DNA of 20,061 nt from Burkholderiales bacterium (lineage in GTDB: Bacteria > Pseudomonadota > Gammaproteobacteria > Burkholderiales > Usitatibacteraceae), in NCBI GenBank assembly GCA_017880705.1, contig JADGRS010000010.1, positions 1-20,061 on the forward strand. Direction: 5' to 3'. Shown one piece after another: positions 1-7,261 of the stretch. Both the position numbers and the translations under genes were made by a program. The notes under the pieces are model-generated. The model searched no databases, had not been told where the DNA came from, and worked only from the letters and a program-made list of their open reading frames with translations. Numbering within the stretch: position 1 is the stretch's first letter; every line of letters begins with the position of its first letter.

Positions 1-153
1 GAAGATCTTCACCGGCTCGCCGAAGAAGAACGCCGCGCGGTCCGGGTTCTCCCACATGAACGGCGGCAGGAGGTCGGGCTGGGCGAGCACCTGCCAGAGC
101 GTGAAGAGCAGGACCAGGATGACGGCCTGCCAGATGCGCAGCGCCTTGCTCAT
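1..153 (-). CDS. ABC transporter permease, N-terminal fragment (NitT/TauT type)
   Basis: Only the first 51 codons are in the window; the gene continues past the left edge. The visible protein begins MSKALRIWQAVILVLLFTLW, a short positively charged start followed by a first membrane segment at about residues 8-24. It then runs into a periplasmic stretch rich in Pro (QPDLLPPFMWENPDR). This is how permeases of the nitrate/sulfonate/taurine-type importers usually begin. Its ATG overlaps the stop codon of the ATPase gene by four bases (ATGA), so the two are probably translationally coupled. The assignment rests mostly on position after the ATPase and binding protein. The transmembrane permease signature (EAA loop) would lie outside the window. 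Confidence 0.8.
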   Translation of the reverse strand, partial: MSKALRIWQAVILVLLFTLWQVLAQPDLLPPFMWENPDRAAFFFGEPVKIF

Positions 154-962
154 GGGCCCATCCGGTTCTTGGTCTGCGCGTAGCCCTTCAGCACCTCTTC
201 CTTCATCGCGTGCCAGATGCGGTCGTGCAGCTCGATGAATCGCGGCGAGAGGCGGATTTCCTGGACGTCGCGCGGGCGCGGCAGGTCGATGGCGAATTCG
301 CCGATGGGATGCGTCGCCGGCCCCGCGGAAAGCACCACCACGCGATCGGAAAGCGAGATCGCCTCCTCCAGGTCGTGGGTGATGAAGAGGACGCTCTTGC
401 GATTCGCGCTCCACAGCTCGAGGAGCTCGTTCTCCATGAGCTGGCGCGTCTGGATGTCGAGCGCCGAGAAGGGCTCGTCCATGAGCAGGATCGGCGGATC
501 GAGGATGAGCATCTGCGCGAGCGCCGTTCGCTTGCGCATGCCGCCCGAGAGCTGGTGCGGATAGCGGTCGCCGAAGCCCGGCAGTCCCACGCGCGCGAGC
601 CATTCCTCGCCGCGCCTGCGAGCCTCGCCCATTTCCACGCCGCGGAATTCGAGCCCCGCGGTGACGTTGCGCAACGCGTTGCGCCACGGCATCAGCGCCT
701 CTGCCTGGAACATGTAGCCGGCCCTGGAGTTGATGCCTCCGAGGGGCTCGCCGAAGATGCGCACCGCGCCCGACGAGGGCTTCAGGAGTCCCGCCGCGAC
801 GTTGAGGAGCGTCGACTTGCCGCAACCCGTCGGGCCCACCACCGACACGAACTCTCCATCGGCGATCGCGAGGTCGACGTCCTTCACGGCCGTGTACGAG
901 GCGCCCGCGCTCTTGGAGGCGAAGGTGCAGGTGATCTTGTCGAACTGTACGGCGGCGGTCAC
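150..962 (-). CDS. ABC transporter ATP-binding protein (NitT/TauT family)
   Basis: This 270-residue protein is the ATPase that energises the importer from the cytoplasmic face. All nucleotide-binding motifs are visible: Walker A GPTGCGKST at residues 43-51, Q-loop Gln86, signature LSGGM at 138-142, Walker B ILLMDEP at 158-164, the D-loop SALD just after, and switch His196 in FITHDLEEA. The MPWRNALRNV stretch after the Q-loop is typical of the SsuB/TauB/NrtD branch of importers. The start is a GTG, eight bases after the stop of the binding-protein gene, and the stop overlaps the permease start. Family membership is secure. The transported molecule (sulfonate, nitrate, aromatic acid, pyrimidine or other) cannot be told from the ATPase. 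Confidence 0.93.
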   Translation of the reverse strand: MTAAVQFDKITCTFASKSAGASYTAVKDVDLAIADGEFVSVVGPTGCGKSTLLNVAAGLLKPSSGAVRIFGEPLGGINSRAGYMFQAEALMPWRNALRNVTAGLEFRGVEMGEARRRGEEWLARVGLPGFGDRYPHQLSGGMRKRTALAQMLILDPPILLMDEPFSALDIQTRQLMENELLELWSANRKSVLFITHDLEEAISLSDRVVVLSAGPATHPIGEFAIDLPRPRDVQEIRLSPRFIELHDRIWHAMKEEVLKGYAQTKNRMGP

Positions 963-970
963 GCTCGCTT

Positions 971-1996
971 CTACTTATACTTCGCGTTCGCCTTCTTCAC
1001 GTACGAGTTGTCGAAGGTCGCGTTGAGGTCGATCTTTCCGGCGTTCATGACCGAGGGCTCGAACTTGTTGAGCACCGCGTAGACGTTCTCCGCCGCCTTG
1101 AGCGACATCATTCCGTCCTCCGAGTAGCCGATCATGTTCTTCAGCAGGCCCTGCTTGTAGAGCGAGGGGTTGCCCGCCTTGTACTCGGCCGGCATGAGGT
1201 CGACGATCTCCTGCGGCGTGGCCTTGGCGATCCACTTGTCGGCGCGCACGATGGCATTCACCACCGCCTGGACCGTGTTGGGATTCTTCTTGAGGTACTC
1301 GTCGGTCACGTAGATCACCGCGGCCATGTAGTCGCCTCCGTACACCTCCTTCATGCCCTTCTCGGTGCGCGTGTCGACCACGGCCACGAACTTGCCGGTC
1401 GACTCGAGCTGGGTCACCACCGGATCCAGGTTGGAGAGCGCGTCGATCTCGCCCTTCTCGAGCGCGGCAAACGCGCCCGCGCCGACGCCCACGCCGACGA
1501 TCGAGACCTCGGTCGGCTTGAGCCCGTCTTTCGCGAGCAGGTTGTTCACGAACATGTTGGTCGAGGACCCGGGCGCCGTCACGCCGATCTTGAGGCCCTT
1601 GAGGTCGCGGCCGCTGTGGTAATGCGCCGCCCTCTCCTTGGGCATGACGAGCACGATGGCGCTGTACTTGAGCTGCAGCACCACTGCCTTGATGGGTTGC
1701 TTCTTCGCGATCATGTTGATCGTGTGCTCGTAGGCGCCCGAGACGAAATCCGCGCTTCCGCCGACCAGCGCCTGAAGCGCTTTCGCGCCGCCCGGGAAAT
1801 CCGGGATCTCGACGTCGAGTCCTTCGTCCTTGAAGTAGCCCTTGTGTTCGGCCACCGAGAGCGGAAGGTAGTAGAAAAGGCTCTTTCCGCCGACGGCGAT
1901 CGTGATCTTCTTCTTCTCGGGGGCCTGCGCCCACGCGCCGGCCGCGATCGCCGCACCGAGCAACAAGGCTCCCACGGCCTGTATGAAGCGCTTCAT
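971..1996 (-). CDS. ABC transporter periplasmic substrate-binding protein (NitT/TauT, NMT1/SsuA-like)
   Basis: This 341-residue protein has a clear Sec signal peptide: MKRF, a hydrophobic core GALLLGAAIAAG and a likely cut after AWAQA at about residue 25. The mature part shows the periplasmic binding-protein type II pattern of this family: KITIAVGGKS at the first strand, AEHKGYFKDEGLDVEI, ALVGGSADFVSG, and LKGLKIGVTAPGSSTNMFV. It would capture a small substrate in the periplasm for the ATPase and permease encoded immediately downstream. A GAGGAG ribosome-binding site lies 7-12 bases before the ATG. It sits 23 bases after the beta-barrel gene, which suggests one transcript. NitT/TauT binding proteins serve taurine, alkanesulfonates, nitrate, thiamine precursors, phthalate and others. 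Context with CoA-dependent enzymes makes an organic acid plausible, but that is inference. Confidence 0.9.
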   Translation of the reverse strand: MKRFIQAVGALLLGAAIAAGAWAQAPEKKKITIAVGGKSLFYYLPLSVAEHKGYFKDEGLDVEIPDFPGGAKALQALVGGSADFVSGAYEHTINMIAKKQPIKAVVLQLKYSAIVLVMPKERAAHYHSGRDLKGLKIGVTAPGSSTNMFVNNLLAKDGLKPTEVSIVGVGVGAGAFAALEKGEIDALSNLDPVVTQLESTGKFVAVVDTRTEKGMKEVYGGDYMAAVIYVTDEYLKKNPNTVQAVVNAIVRADKWIAKATPQEIVDLMPAEYKAGNPSLYKQGLLKNMIGYSEDGMMSLKAAENVYAVLNKFEPSVMNAGKIDLNATFDNSYVKKANAKYK

Positions 1997-2019
1997 GTCT
2001 TCTCCTCGTCTTGGTGTTG

Positions 2020-2727
2020 TCAGAATCGCAAGCCGACCTTCGCGGAGAGCGAGGTGTTGCTCCCCATCTTCTCCACCTCGAACGCGAGGTTCGCGCCGAT
2101 GAGGTTCACGTTCAGGCCGCCGAAAGCCCGCCCCTTGGTGAAATTCTCGTCGGCGAGATCCGCGCCGCCCACATGCGAGATCACTCGAACCACGCCCGCG
2201 CCTACATAAGGCGTGAGGACCGTGAATTTCTTCGAGGCCATCACGTCAAGGGACGCGGTGCCGAGGCTCATGTCGCCGAGGCCCGCGGCCTTCGTTCCCG
2301 ATATTCGCACCGCCACCGCCGGCGTAGCCAGGCCGTCGTCGCTGATCGCGTAGCGAAGATCGAGGCCGAAGACGCTTGCACTCACTTGCGGCGCGCCGCC
2401 GATGAAGGCGCCGATGTCCAGGCCGTCGAAGAGCCCCTTGTACACGTGAAGCTTCGGGATGACGAGATCCGAGTGGCTTCCCGCCCCCGCGCGCTCGAGG
2501 ATCGACGAATTCTCGATGCGCGTGTCGGTAGCTTCCAGGCCGACATCGAAGCCGAGCGGCCCGAGCGGCGTCGCGGGCGTGACGCCCTTGTACGAGAGCG
2601 CCGCGCCGAGGTCCCTCGACAGGCGGGCGAAGTCGTCTTGCGAAAGCGTGCCGACGGAGGCGAAGTCACCGGCACGGGCCGGCCAGGCGCCAACAACGAA
2701 TGCGAGCACCAGAAGTTGCTTGATCAT
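2020..2727 (-). CDS. Small outer-membrane beta-barrel protein, unidentified family
   Basis: This 235-residue protein has a signal peptide (MIKQLLVLAFVVGAWPARA, cut near residue 19). Its mature part is dominated by alternating short strands rich in Gly, aromatic and aliphatic residues. It ends in a beta-signal-like strand, SLSAKVGLRF, with the C-terminal Phe typical of proteins inserted by the BAM machinery. I do not recognise a named family. An outer-membrane channel or barrel is inferred from the signal peptide, strand pattern and terminal Phe. The ATG overlaps the stop of the lyase gene (ATGA), so this start is preferred over an upstream in-frame Met inside the lyase. The position between an enzyme and an ABC importer suggests it passes the importer substrate through the outer membrane. 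A structural or unrelated role is equally possible. Confidence 0.72.
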   Translation of the reverse strand: MIKQLLVLAFVVGAWPARAGDFASVGTLSQDDFARLSRDLGAALSYKGVTPATPLGPLGFDVGLEATDTRIENSSILERAGAGSHSDLVIPKLHVYKGLFDGLDIGAFIGGAPQVSASVFGLDLRYAISDDGLATPAVAVRISGTKAAGLGDMSLGTASLDVMASKKFTVLTPYVGAGVVRVISHVGGADLADENFTKGRAFGGLNVNLIGANLAFEVEKMGSNTSLSAKVGLRF

Positions 2728-3662
2728 CGGGTTCTCGCGAATTCCGGCGGATCGTGCAGCTCCAGCGTCTGCCCGGCCTTCATGACCTGCCCGGGAACGT
2801 CGTGTCCAACGACGGCGGGAATGCGGCGCGCGACCGCGAGAAGCTTCGCGAGGTCGACGCGCGTGTCGTAGCCCATGTCCTCGAGCATGTTCACCATGTC
2901 CTCGGTGCAGATGTTGCCCGTGGCGCCCGGAGCGAACGGACACCCGCCGAGCCCGGAAATGGAACCGTCGAACGAGCGCACGCCCGCGTCGATCCCCGCC
3001 ACCACGTTGGCGAGCCCCATGCCGCGCGTATTGTGGAAGTGCAGCGTGTAGTAGTTGTCGTCCGGCGCCGGAAACTTCTCGAGCACCTTGCGCACGAGCT
3101 CGCGCACTTGCCGGGGGTTGGCCATTCCCGTCGTGTCCGCGAGCGAGATGCCGTCGAAGCCGAGATCGCGAAATCGCCTGACGAAGTCGAGCACGACGTC
3201 TTCGTGCACGTGGCCCTCGAAAGGGCAGCCGAAGGTGGTCGACAGGCTCATGGTGATCTTCATGCCCGCCCCGTGAGCGACCTTCACCATCGTCGGCAGC
3301 TCCTCGAGGGATTGCTCGTGGGTGCGGTTGATGTTGGCGCGATTGTGGGTCTCGGAGGCGGAAACGACCGCGTTCAGCTCGTCGGGCTTCGCCGCCGTGG
3401 CCGCGGCATTCTGCACGCCGCGCACGTTCGGCACGAGGGCGACGTAGACGACGCCCGGCACGCGGTCGATGCCGCGCAGGACTTCGTCGGCATCGGCCAG
3501 CGCGGGCACCGCTTTCGGCGAGACGAACGACGTCACCTCGATCTTGTGCAGGCCCGTGCGCGAGAGCTGGTTTATGACCTCGACCTTCGTCGCGGTCGGC
3601 ACGAACGCCTTCTCGATCTGGAAACCGTCGCGGACGGCGACGTCGTTGATATGGATCCGCAT
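2724..3662 (-). CDS. HMG-CoA lyase-like carbon-carbon lyase (HMGL family, TIM barrel)
   Basis: This 312-residue enzyme has every residue known to matter in human HMG-CoA lyase, at matching spacing. It has Arg11-Asp12 (RDG), Glu42, metal ligands His208 and His210 in HFHNT, catalytic Cys241 in GLGGCPFAPGATGN, and Asn250. The family splits a 3-hydroxy-acyl-CoA into acetyl-CoA and a keto acid or ketone body, using a divalent metal. Bacterial homologues beside CaiB-type CoA-transferases may act on HMG-CoA, citramalyl-CoA or similar tertiary-alcohol acyl-CoAs, so the exact substrate is open. A TAAAAT -10 box lies 27 bases before the ATG. The stop overlaps the beta-barrel gene. It is probably co-expressed with the CoA-transferase 72 bases upstream and with the importer downstream. 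Confidence 0.88.
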   Translation of the reverse strand: MRIHINDVAVRDGFQIEKAFVPTATKVEVINQLSRTGLHKIEVTSFVSPKAVPALADADEVLRGIDRVPGVVYVALVPNVRGVQNAAATAAKPDELNAVVSASETHNRANINRTHEQSLEELPTMVKVAHGAGMKITMSLSTTFGCPFEGHVHEDVVLDFVRRFRDLGFDGISLADTTGMANPRQVRELVRKVLEKFPAPDDNYYTLHFHNTRGMGLANVVAGIDAGVRSFDGSISGLGGCPFAPGATGNICTEDMVNMLEDMGYDTRVDLAKLLAVARRIPAVVGHDVPGQVMKAGQTLELHDPPEFARTR

Positions 3663-3688
3663 GGGCCAGAGACCGGTTGGGGAGCCCG

Positions 3689-3694
3689 ATTTTA
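3689..3694 (-). promoter_or_regulatory. Possible -10 box for the lyase-barrel-importer operon
   Basis: The 72-base gap between the CoA-transferase stop and the lyase start contains TAAAAT on the minus strand, five of six matches to TATAAT. It lies in the AT-richest part of an otherwise GC-rich spacer. No good -35 hexamer is visible 16-18 bases upstream. If used, the leader before the lyase ATG would be about 20 bases, and no strong Shine-Dalgarno sequence is seen in it. Read-through from the CoA-transferase gene is also possible. Confidence 0.4.
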
Positions 3695-3734
3695 CTCTCC
3701 CAATGGACGATGGCGCAGGCGCAGCGCGCGGCGC

Positions 3735-4976
3735 TCAGCCGATCACGCCGCGCCCTCTCATGTCCTCGATCTCTCCCTCGGTGTAGCCGAGGCGGGAGAG
3801 GATTTCACCGGTGTGCTCGCCCAGGCGCGGGCCGATCCATTGCGTGGCGCCGGGCGTGCGCGACAACTTCGGCACGATGCCGGGAAGGAGAAGGTCGCGG
3901 TCGCCGAGCTTGTGGCGCTCGATCATTCCGCGCGCCTGGTAGTGCATGTCCGCGACGATGTCGGCCACCGAATAGATCCGTCCCGACGGGACTTCCGCCT
4001 TGTCGAGCACCGCGAGGACCTCCTCGAGGTCGTGGCGCGCGGTCCACGCGGCGATCGCCGCGTCGAGCTCCTCGGTGCGCTTGACCCGTCCGTCGTTGGT
4101 CGCGAGGGAGGGATCGTCGGCGAGGTCGGGCCTGCCGATGGCGCGCATCATTCGCTTGAATATGGAGTCGGCGTTGGCGCCGATCACCACGTAGCTTCCG
4201 TCCTTGCACGGATAGGTGTTCGAGGGAACGATGCCCGGCAGCGACGCGCCGCTCCTTTCGCGCACGAAGCCGCCGATGCCGAACTCGGGAAGCATCGACT
4301 CCATCATCGCGAACACCGCCTCGTAGAGCGCGACGTCGACCACCTGCCCCTTGCCGGATTCGCAGCGATGGTGCAGCGCGCTCAGCGCCCCGATCACGCC
4401 GAACATCGCCGCGAGCGAATCCCCGATCGAGATCCCGACGCGCACCGGCGCGCGGTCCGGGTAGCCGGTGACGTAGCGCATGCCGCCCATCGACTCACCG
4501 ATCGCGCCGAAGCCCGGCCGATCCTTGTACGGGCCCGTCTGGCCGAATCCGGAGATGCGAACCATGATGAGCCCCGGATTGTCCTTCGCGAGCTCGTCGT
4601 AGCCGAGGCCCCATTTCTCCAGGGTGCCGGGGCGGAAGTTCTCGATCACGATGTCGGCGCCCTTCGCGAGCCCGCGCACGATCGCCTGGCCCTGCGGATC
4701 GCGAAGGTTCACCGCGACGGATTTCTTGTTGCGCGCCTGCGCGTACCACCACAGCGAGTTGCCCTCGTGGAGCTTGCGCCACTTGCGCAGCGGATCGCCT
4801 TCGCCGGGCGACTCGATCTTGATCACCTCCGCGCCGAACTCCGCGAGGAGACGCGCGCAATAGGGGCCCGCGATCAGCGTTCCCATCTCGACGACCTTGA
4901 CGTTCGAAAGCGGTCCGGCCAAATCGATTGCTCCTCGCGCCTTGGCGCCTTCCTGCGGCATGATGCGAACCGTCAT
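3735..4976 (-). CDS. CaiB/BaiF family class III CoA-transferase
   Basis: This protein of about 413 residues moves coenzyme A from an acyl-CoA donor to a free carboxylic acid through enzyme-bound anhydride intermediates. The family hallmarks are clear: VVEMGTLIAGPYCARLLAEFGAEVIKIE near the N-terminus, DIVIENFRPGTLEKWG, ISGFGQTGPYKDRPGF, and GISIGDSLAAMFG, whose Asp is the expected catalytic carboxylate (equivalent to Asp169 of formyl-CoA transferase). The C-terminal small domain is also present. The start is uncertain: ATG at 4976 (MTVRIMPQEG) or ATG at 4961 (MPQEG), neither with a strong ribosome-binding site. The reading frame stays open much farther upstream but loses homology. Position before the lyase suggests it activates the acid that the lyase finally cleaves. 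The acid substrate is unknown. Confidence 0.9.
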   Translation of the reverse strand: MTVRIMPQEGAKARGAIDLAGPLSNVKVVEMGTLIAGPYCARLLAEFGAEVIKIESPGEGDPLRKWRKLHEGNSLWWYAQARNKKSVAVNLRDPQGQAIVRGLAKGADIVIENFRPGTLEKWGLGYDELAKDNPGLIMVRISGFGQTGPYKDRPGFGAIGESMGGMRYVTGYPDRAPVRVGISIGDSLAAMFGVIGALSALHHRCESGKGQVVDVALYEAVFAMMESMLPEFGIGGFVRERSGASLPGIVPSNTYPCKDGSYVVIGANADSIFKRMMRAIGRPDLADDPSLATNDGRVKRTEELDAAIAAWTARHDLEEVLAVLDKAEVPSGRIYSVADIVADMHYQARGMIERHKLGDRDLLLPGIVPKLSRTPGATQWIGPRLGEHTGEILSRLGYTEGEIEDMRGRGVIG

Positions 4977-5000
4977 CCCGGTATCGATCGAGAGCGCCCC

Positions 5001-6083
5001 ATGGGCCGCATTGAACTGGCTCGCGGTAGACTGGCTGCCATTATGATCTGCGCCTCCTGCGGAGTGTTCGCCGGCTTCTACGCCGAGGCCGAGTCCATCG
5101 CGCCGCACCATACGCCGGGGGGCTTCCGCAACAACTATCCGCACGATGCGAACCAGAGCTTCTGGCTCTGGAAGTGGGAGCAGATGAAGAACGGCGTCCC
5201 GCAGCCGCCTCCGGGGGGCTGGAAGATCCCGTTCGTGAAGACCGACGCCGCGGCGCTCAAGGCGAACGTGAGCGAGCCGACGGTGACGTGGATCGGGCAT
5301 TCCGCGTTCCTGCTGCAGCTCGCGGGAAGGAACATCCTCGTCGATCCGCAATTCTCGCAGCGCGCCTCGCCCGTTCAATTCGCGGGACCGAAGCGCATAG
5401 TGCCGCTGCCGATCGGCATCGACGAGCTTCCGCGCATCGACGTGGTGCTGGTGTCGCACAACCACTACGACCATCTCGACCTGGCGTCCGTGAAACGGCT
5501 TGCCGAGTTGCCGGGAGGAGGCCCGCTATTCCTCGTGCCCCTGGGGCTCAAGAGCTGGTTCAACGAGATCGGCATCGAGCGCGTCGAGGAGCTCGACTGG
5601 TGGCAATCGCGCGCCGAGGGCCCGCTCACGCTCACGTTCGTCCCGGGGCAACATTGGAGCAGGCGCACGCCGTGGGATGCCAACCAGACGTTGTGGGGCG
5701 GCTGGGTGATCGAAGGCGCGGGCCTCAAGCTGATCCACACGGGCGATCTCGGCTACTCGCAGGACGCGCGCGACATCGGCGAGCGGCTCGGGCCGTTCGA
5801 CATGGCGCTCCTGCCGATCGGAGCCTATGCGCCGCGCTGGTTCATGAAGACGATGCACGTCGATCCGGCGGAAGCGGTTCAATTGCGCGCGGACCTGCGC
5901 GCGGCCCGCGCCATCGGCATGCACTGGGGCACGTTCGAGAACCTCACCGACGAGCCGCTCGACGAGCCTCCGGCGGCGCTCGCGGCGCAGCGCTCCGCCG
6001 CGGCCCTGACTGCCGAGCAATTCGACGTCATGCGGGTTGGAGAGACTCGCAGGATCGTTCCCGCGCGAGGAGAGAGCCGATGA
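5001..6083 (+). CDS. Metallo-beta-lactamase-fold hydrolase, NAPE-PLD/UlaG-like, with N-terminal membrane or signal segment
   Basis: This 360-residue protein carries a full set of metal ligands for the fold: His153, His155, Asp157 and His158 in SHNHYDHLD, His218 in GQHWS, Asp249 in HTGDLGY, and His308 in GMHWGTF. The phrases WIGHSAFLLQL, DPQFSQRASPVQFAGPKR, LWGGWVI and IGAYAPRWFM are typical of the N-acyl-phosphatidylethanolamine phospholipase D / UlaG branch. Residues 11-30 are hydrophobic, so the protein is likely exported or membrane-anchored. The ATG at 5001 is preferred because GAGAG precedes it. ATG at 5043 would remove part of the hydrophobic segment. It is coupled by ATGA to the acyl-CoA dehydrogenase. 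Phosphodiesterase, lactonase or amide/ester hydrolysis are all possible for this fold. Confidence 0.87.
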   Translation: MGRIELARGRLAAIMICASCGVFAGFYAEAESIAPHHTPGGFRNNYPHDANQSFWLWKWEQMKNGVPQPPPGGWKIPFVKTDAAALKANVSEPTVTWIGHSAFLLQLAGRNILVDPQFSQRASPVQFAGPKRIVPLPIGIDELPRIDVVLVSHNHYDHLDLASVKRLAELPGGGPLFLVPLGLKSWFNEIGIERVEELDWWQSRAEGPLTLTFVPGQHWSRRTPWDANQTLWGGWVIEGAGLKLIHTGDLGYSQDARDIGERLGPFDMALLPIGAYAPRWFMKTMHVDPAEAVQLRADLRAARAIGMHWGTFENLTDEPLDEPPAALAAQRSAAALTAEQFDVMRVGETRRIVPARGESR

Positions 6084-7243
6084 GGGTCCCCTCCGACGAG
6101 CGCCACGGGGAGATCCGCGAAGGCGTGCGCGCGCTCTGCGCGGATTTTCCGCCGGCGTACTTTCGCGAGGTCGACGCGCGGCGCGGCTATCCCGAATCGT
6201 TTGTCGCGGCGCTCACGAAGGCGGGCTGGCTCGCGGCGCTGATCCCGCAGGAGTTCGGCGGATCGGGCCTGGGACTCTGCGAAGCCTCCGTGATCATGGA
6301 GGAGATCAATCGAGCCGGCGGCAACGCGGGCGCCTGCCACGGCCAGATGTACAACATGGGGACGCTCCTGCGCCATGGATCTCGGGAACAGAAGGCGAGG
6401 TATCTCCCGCAGATCGCGCGCGGCGAGCTGCGCCTCCAGTCCATGGGGGTGACCGAGCCCACCGCGGGCACCGACACCACCGCCATCAAGACCTTCGCCT
6501 CGCGCAAGGGCGACCGCTACGTCGTGAATGGCCAGAAGGTCTGGATCTCGCGGGTGCAGCATTCGGACCTCATGATCCTGCTCGCGCGCACGACGCCCGC
6601 CGCGCAGGCGGCGCGCAAATCCGAGGGCATGTCGATCTTCATCGTCGACTTGCGCGAGGCGATCGGGCGCGGCCTGGAGGTGCGGCCGATCCAGAACATG
6701 GTGAACCACGAGACCAACGAGCTCTTCTTCGAGAACCTCGAAATTCCCGCGGAGAACCTCATCGGCGAGGAAGGCCGCGGCTTTCGCTACATCCTCGACG
6801 GCCTGAACGCCGAGCGTGCCCTCATCGCCGCGGAGTGCGTCGGCGACGGGTACTGGTTTCTCGACAAGGTGACGCAGTACGCGAACGAACGCATCGTCTT
6901 CGGGCGACCCATAGGACGCAACCAGGGCGTGCAGTTTCCGATCGCCGAGGCCTACATGGAAGTCGAAGCCGCGAACCTGATGAGATTCAGGGCGTGCGAG
7001 CTCTTCGATGCGGGCAAGCCCTGCGGAGCGGAGGCGAACATGGCCAAGCATCTCGCGGCCAAGGCCTCGTGGCAGGCGGGCGAAGCCTGCCTGCAGTTTC
7101 ACGGGGGCTTCGGCTTCGCCGCCGAATACGACGTGGAGAGGAAGTTTCGCGAGACGCGCCTCTACCAGGTCGCGCCGATCTCGACCAACCTGATCCTCGC
7201 CTACATCGCCGAGCACGTGCTGAAGCTGCCTCGTTCGTTCTGA
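6080..7243 (+). CDS. Acyl-CoA dehydrogenase with helix-G (isovaleryl-type) catalytic Glu
   Basis: This 387-residue flavoenzyme would put an alpha-beta double bond into an acyl-CoA, passing electrons to ETF. The family pattern runs throughout: IPQEFGGSGLG near residue 55, MGVTEPTAGTD at 122-132, VVNGQKVWIS at 148-157, the RIVFGRPIGRNQGVQF segment at 271-286, and CLQFHGGFGF at 338-346. The usual catalytic Glu after Tyr near the C-terminus (YEGT motif) is replaced: the sequence reads LYQVAPIST, with Gln363. Instead Glu245 sits in GLNAERALIA, the place used by isovaleryl-CoA and long-chain dehydrogenases. That hints at branched or bulky acyl-CoA substrates. Its ATG overlaps the stop of the upstream hydrolase gene, and an alternative later start is not supported by the family pattern. 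Confidence 0.9.
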   Translation: MRVPSDERHGEIREGVRALCADFPPAYFREVDARRGYPESFVAALTKAGWLAALIPQEFGGSGLGLCEASVIMEEINRAGGNAGACHGQMYNMGTLLRHGSREQKARYLPQIARGELRLQSMGVTEPTAGTDTTAIKTFASRKGDRYVVNGQKVWISRVQHSDLMILLARTTPAAQAARKSEGMSIFIVDLREAIGRGLEVRPIQNMVNHETNELFFENLEIPAENLIGEEGRGFRYILDGLNAERALIAAECVGDGYWFLDKVTQYANERIVFGRPIGRNQGVQFPIAEAYMEVEAANLMRFRACELFDAGKPCGAEANMAKHLAAKASWQAGEACLQFHGGFGFAAEYDVERKFRETRLYQVAPISTNLILAYIAEHVLKLPRSF

Positions 7244-7261
7244 CCGCGCCGTGGCGCGCGG
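7244..7261. terminator. Weak GC hairpin between convergent genes
   Basis: The 18-base gap between the acyl-CoA dehydrogenase stop and the LysR stop is itself an inverted repeat: CCGCGC, six bases, GCGCGG. It could end transcription from either side, but neither strand has a T-run after it. It may also be a chance product of GC-rich sequence. Confidence 0.25.

Noticed and set aside
2754..5000. Very long plus-strand open frame opposite the lyase and CoA-transferase genes, merging into the hydrolase
   Set aside because: The part before 5001 is low-complexity Arg/His/Val/Glu-rich sequence without domains, as expected from the reverse strand of GC-rich codons. The real minus-strand genes have complete catalytic motifs.
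5011..5047. Promoter TTGAAC...TATGAT for the hydrolase gene
   Set aside because: The spacer is 25 bases, too long for a sigma-70 promoter, and transcription would begin after both candidate start codons.
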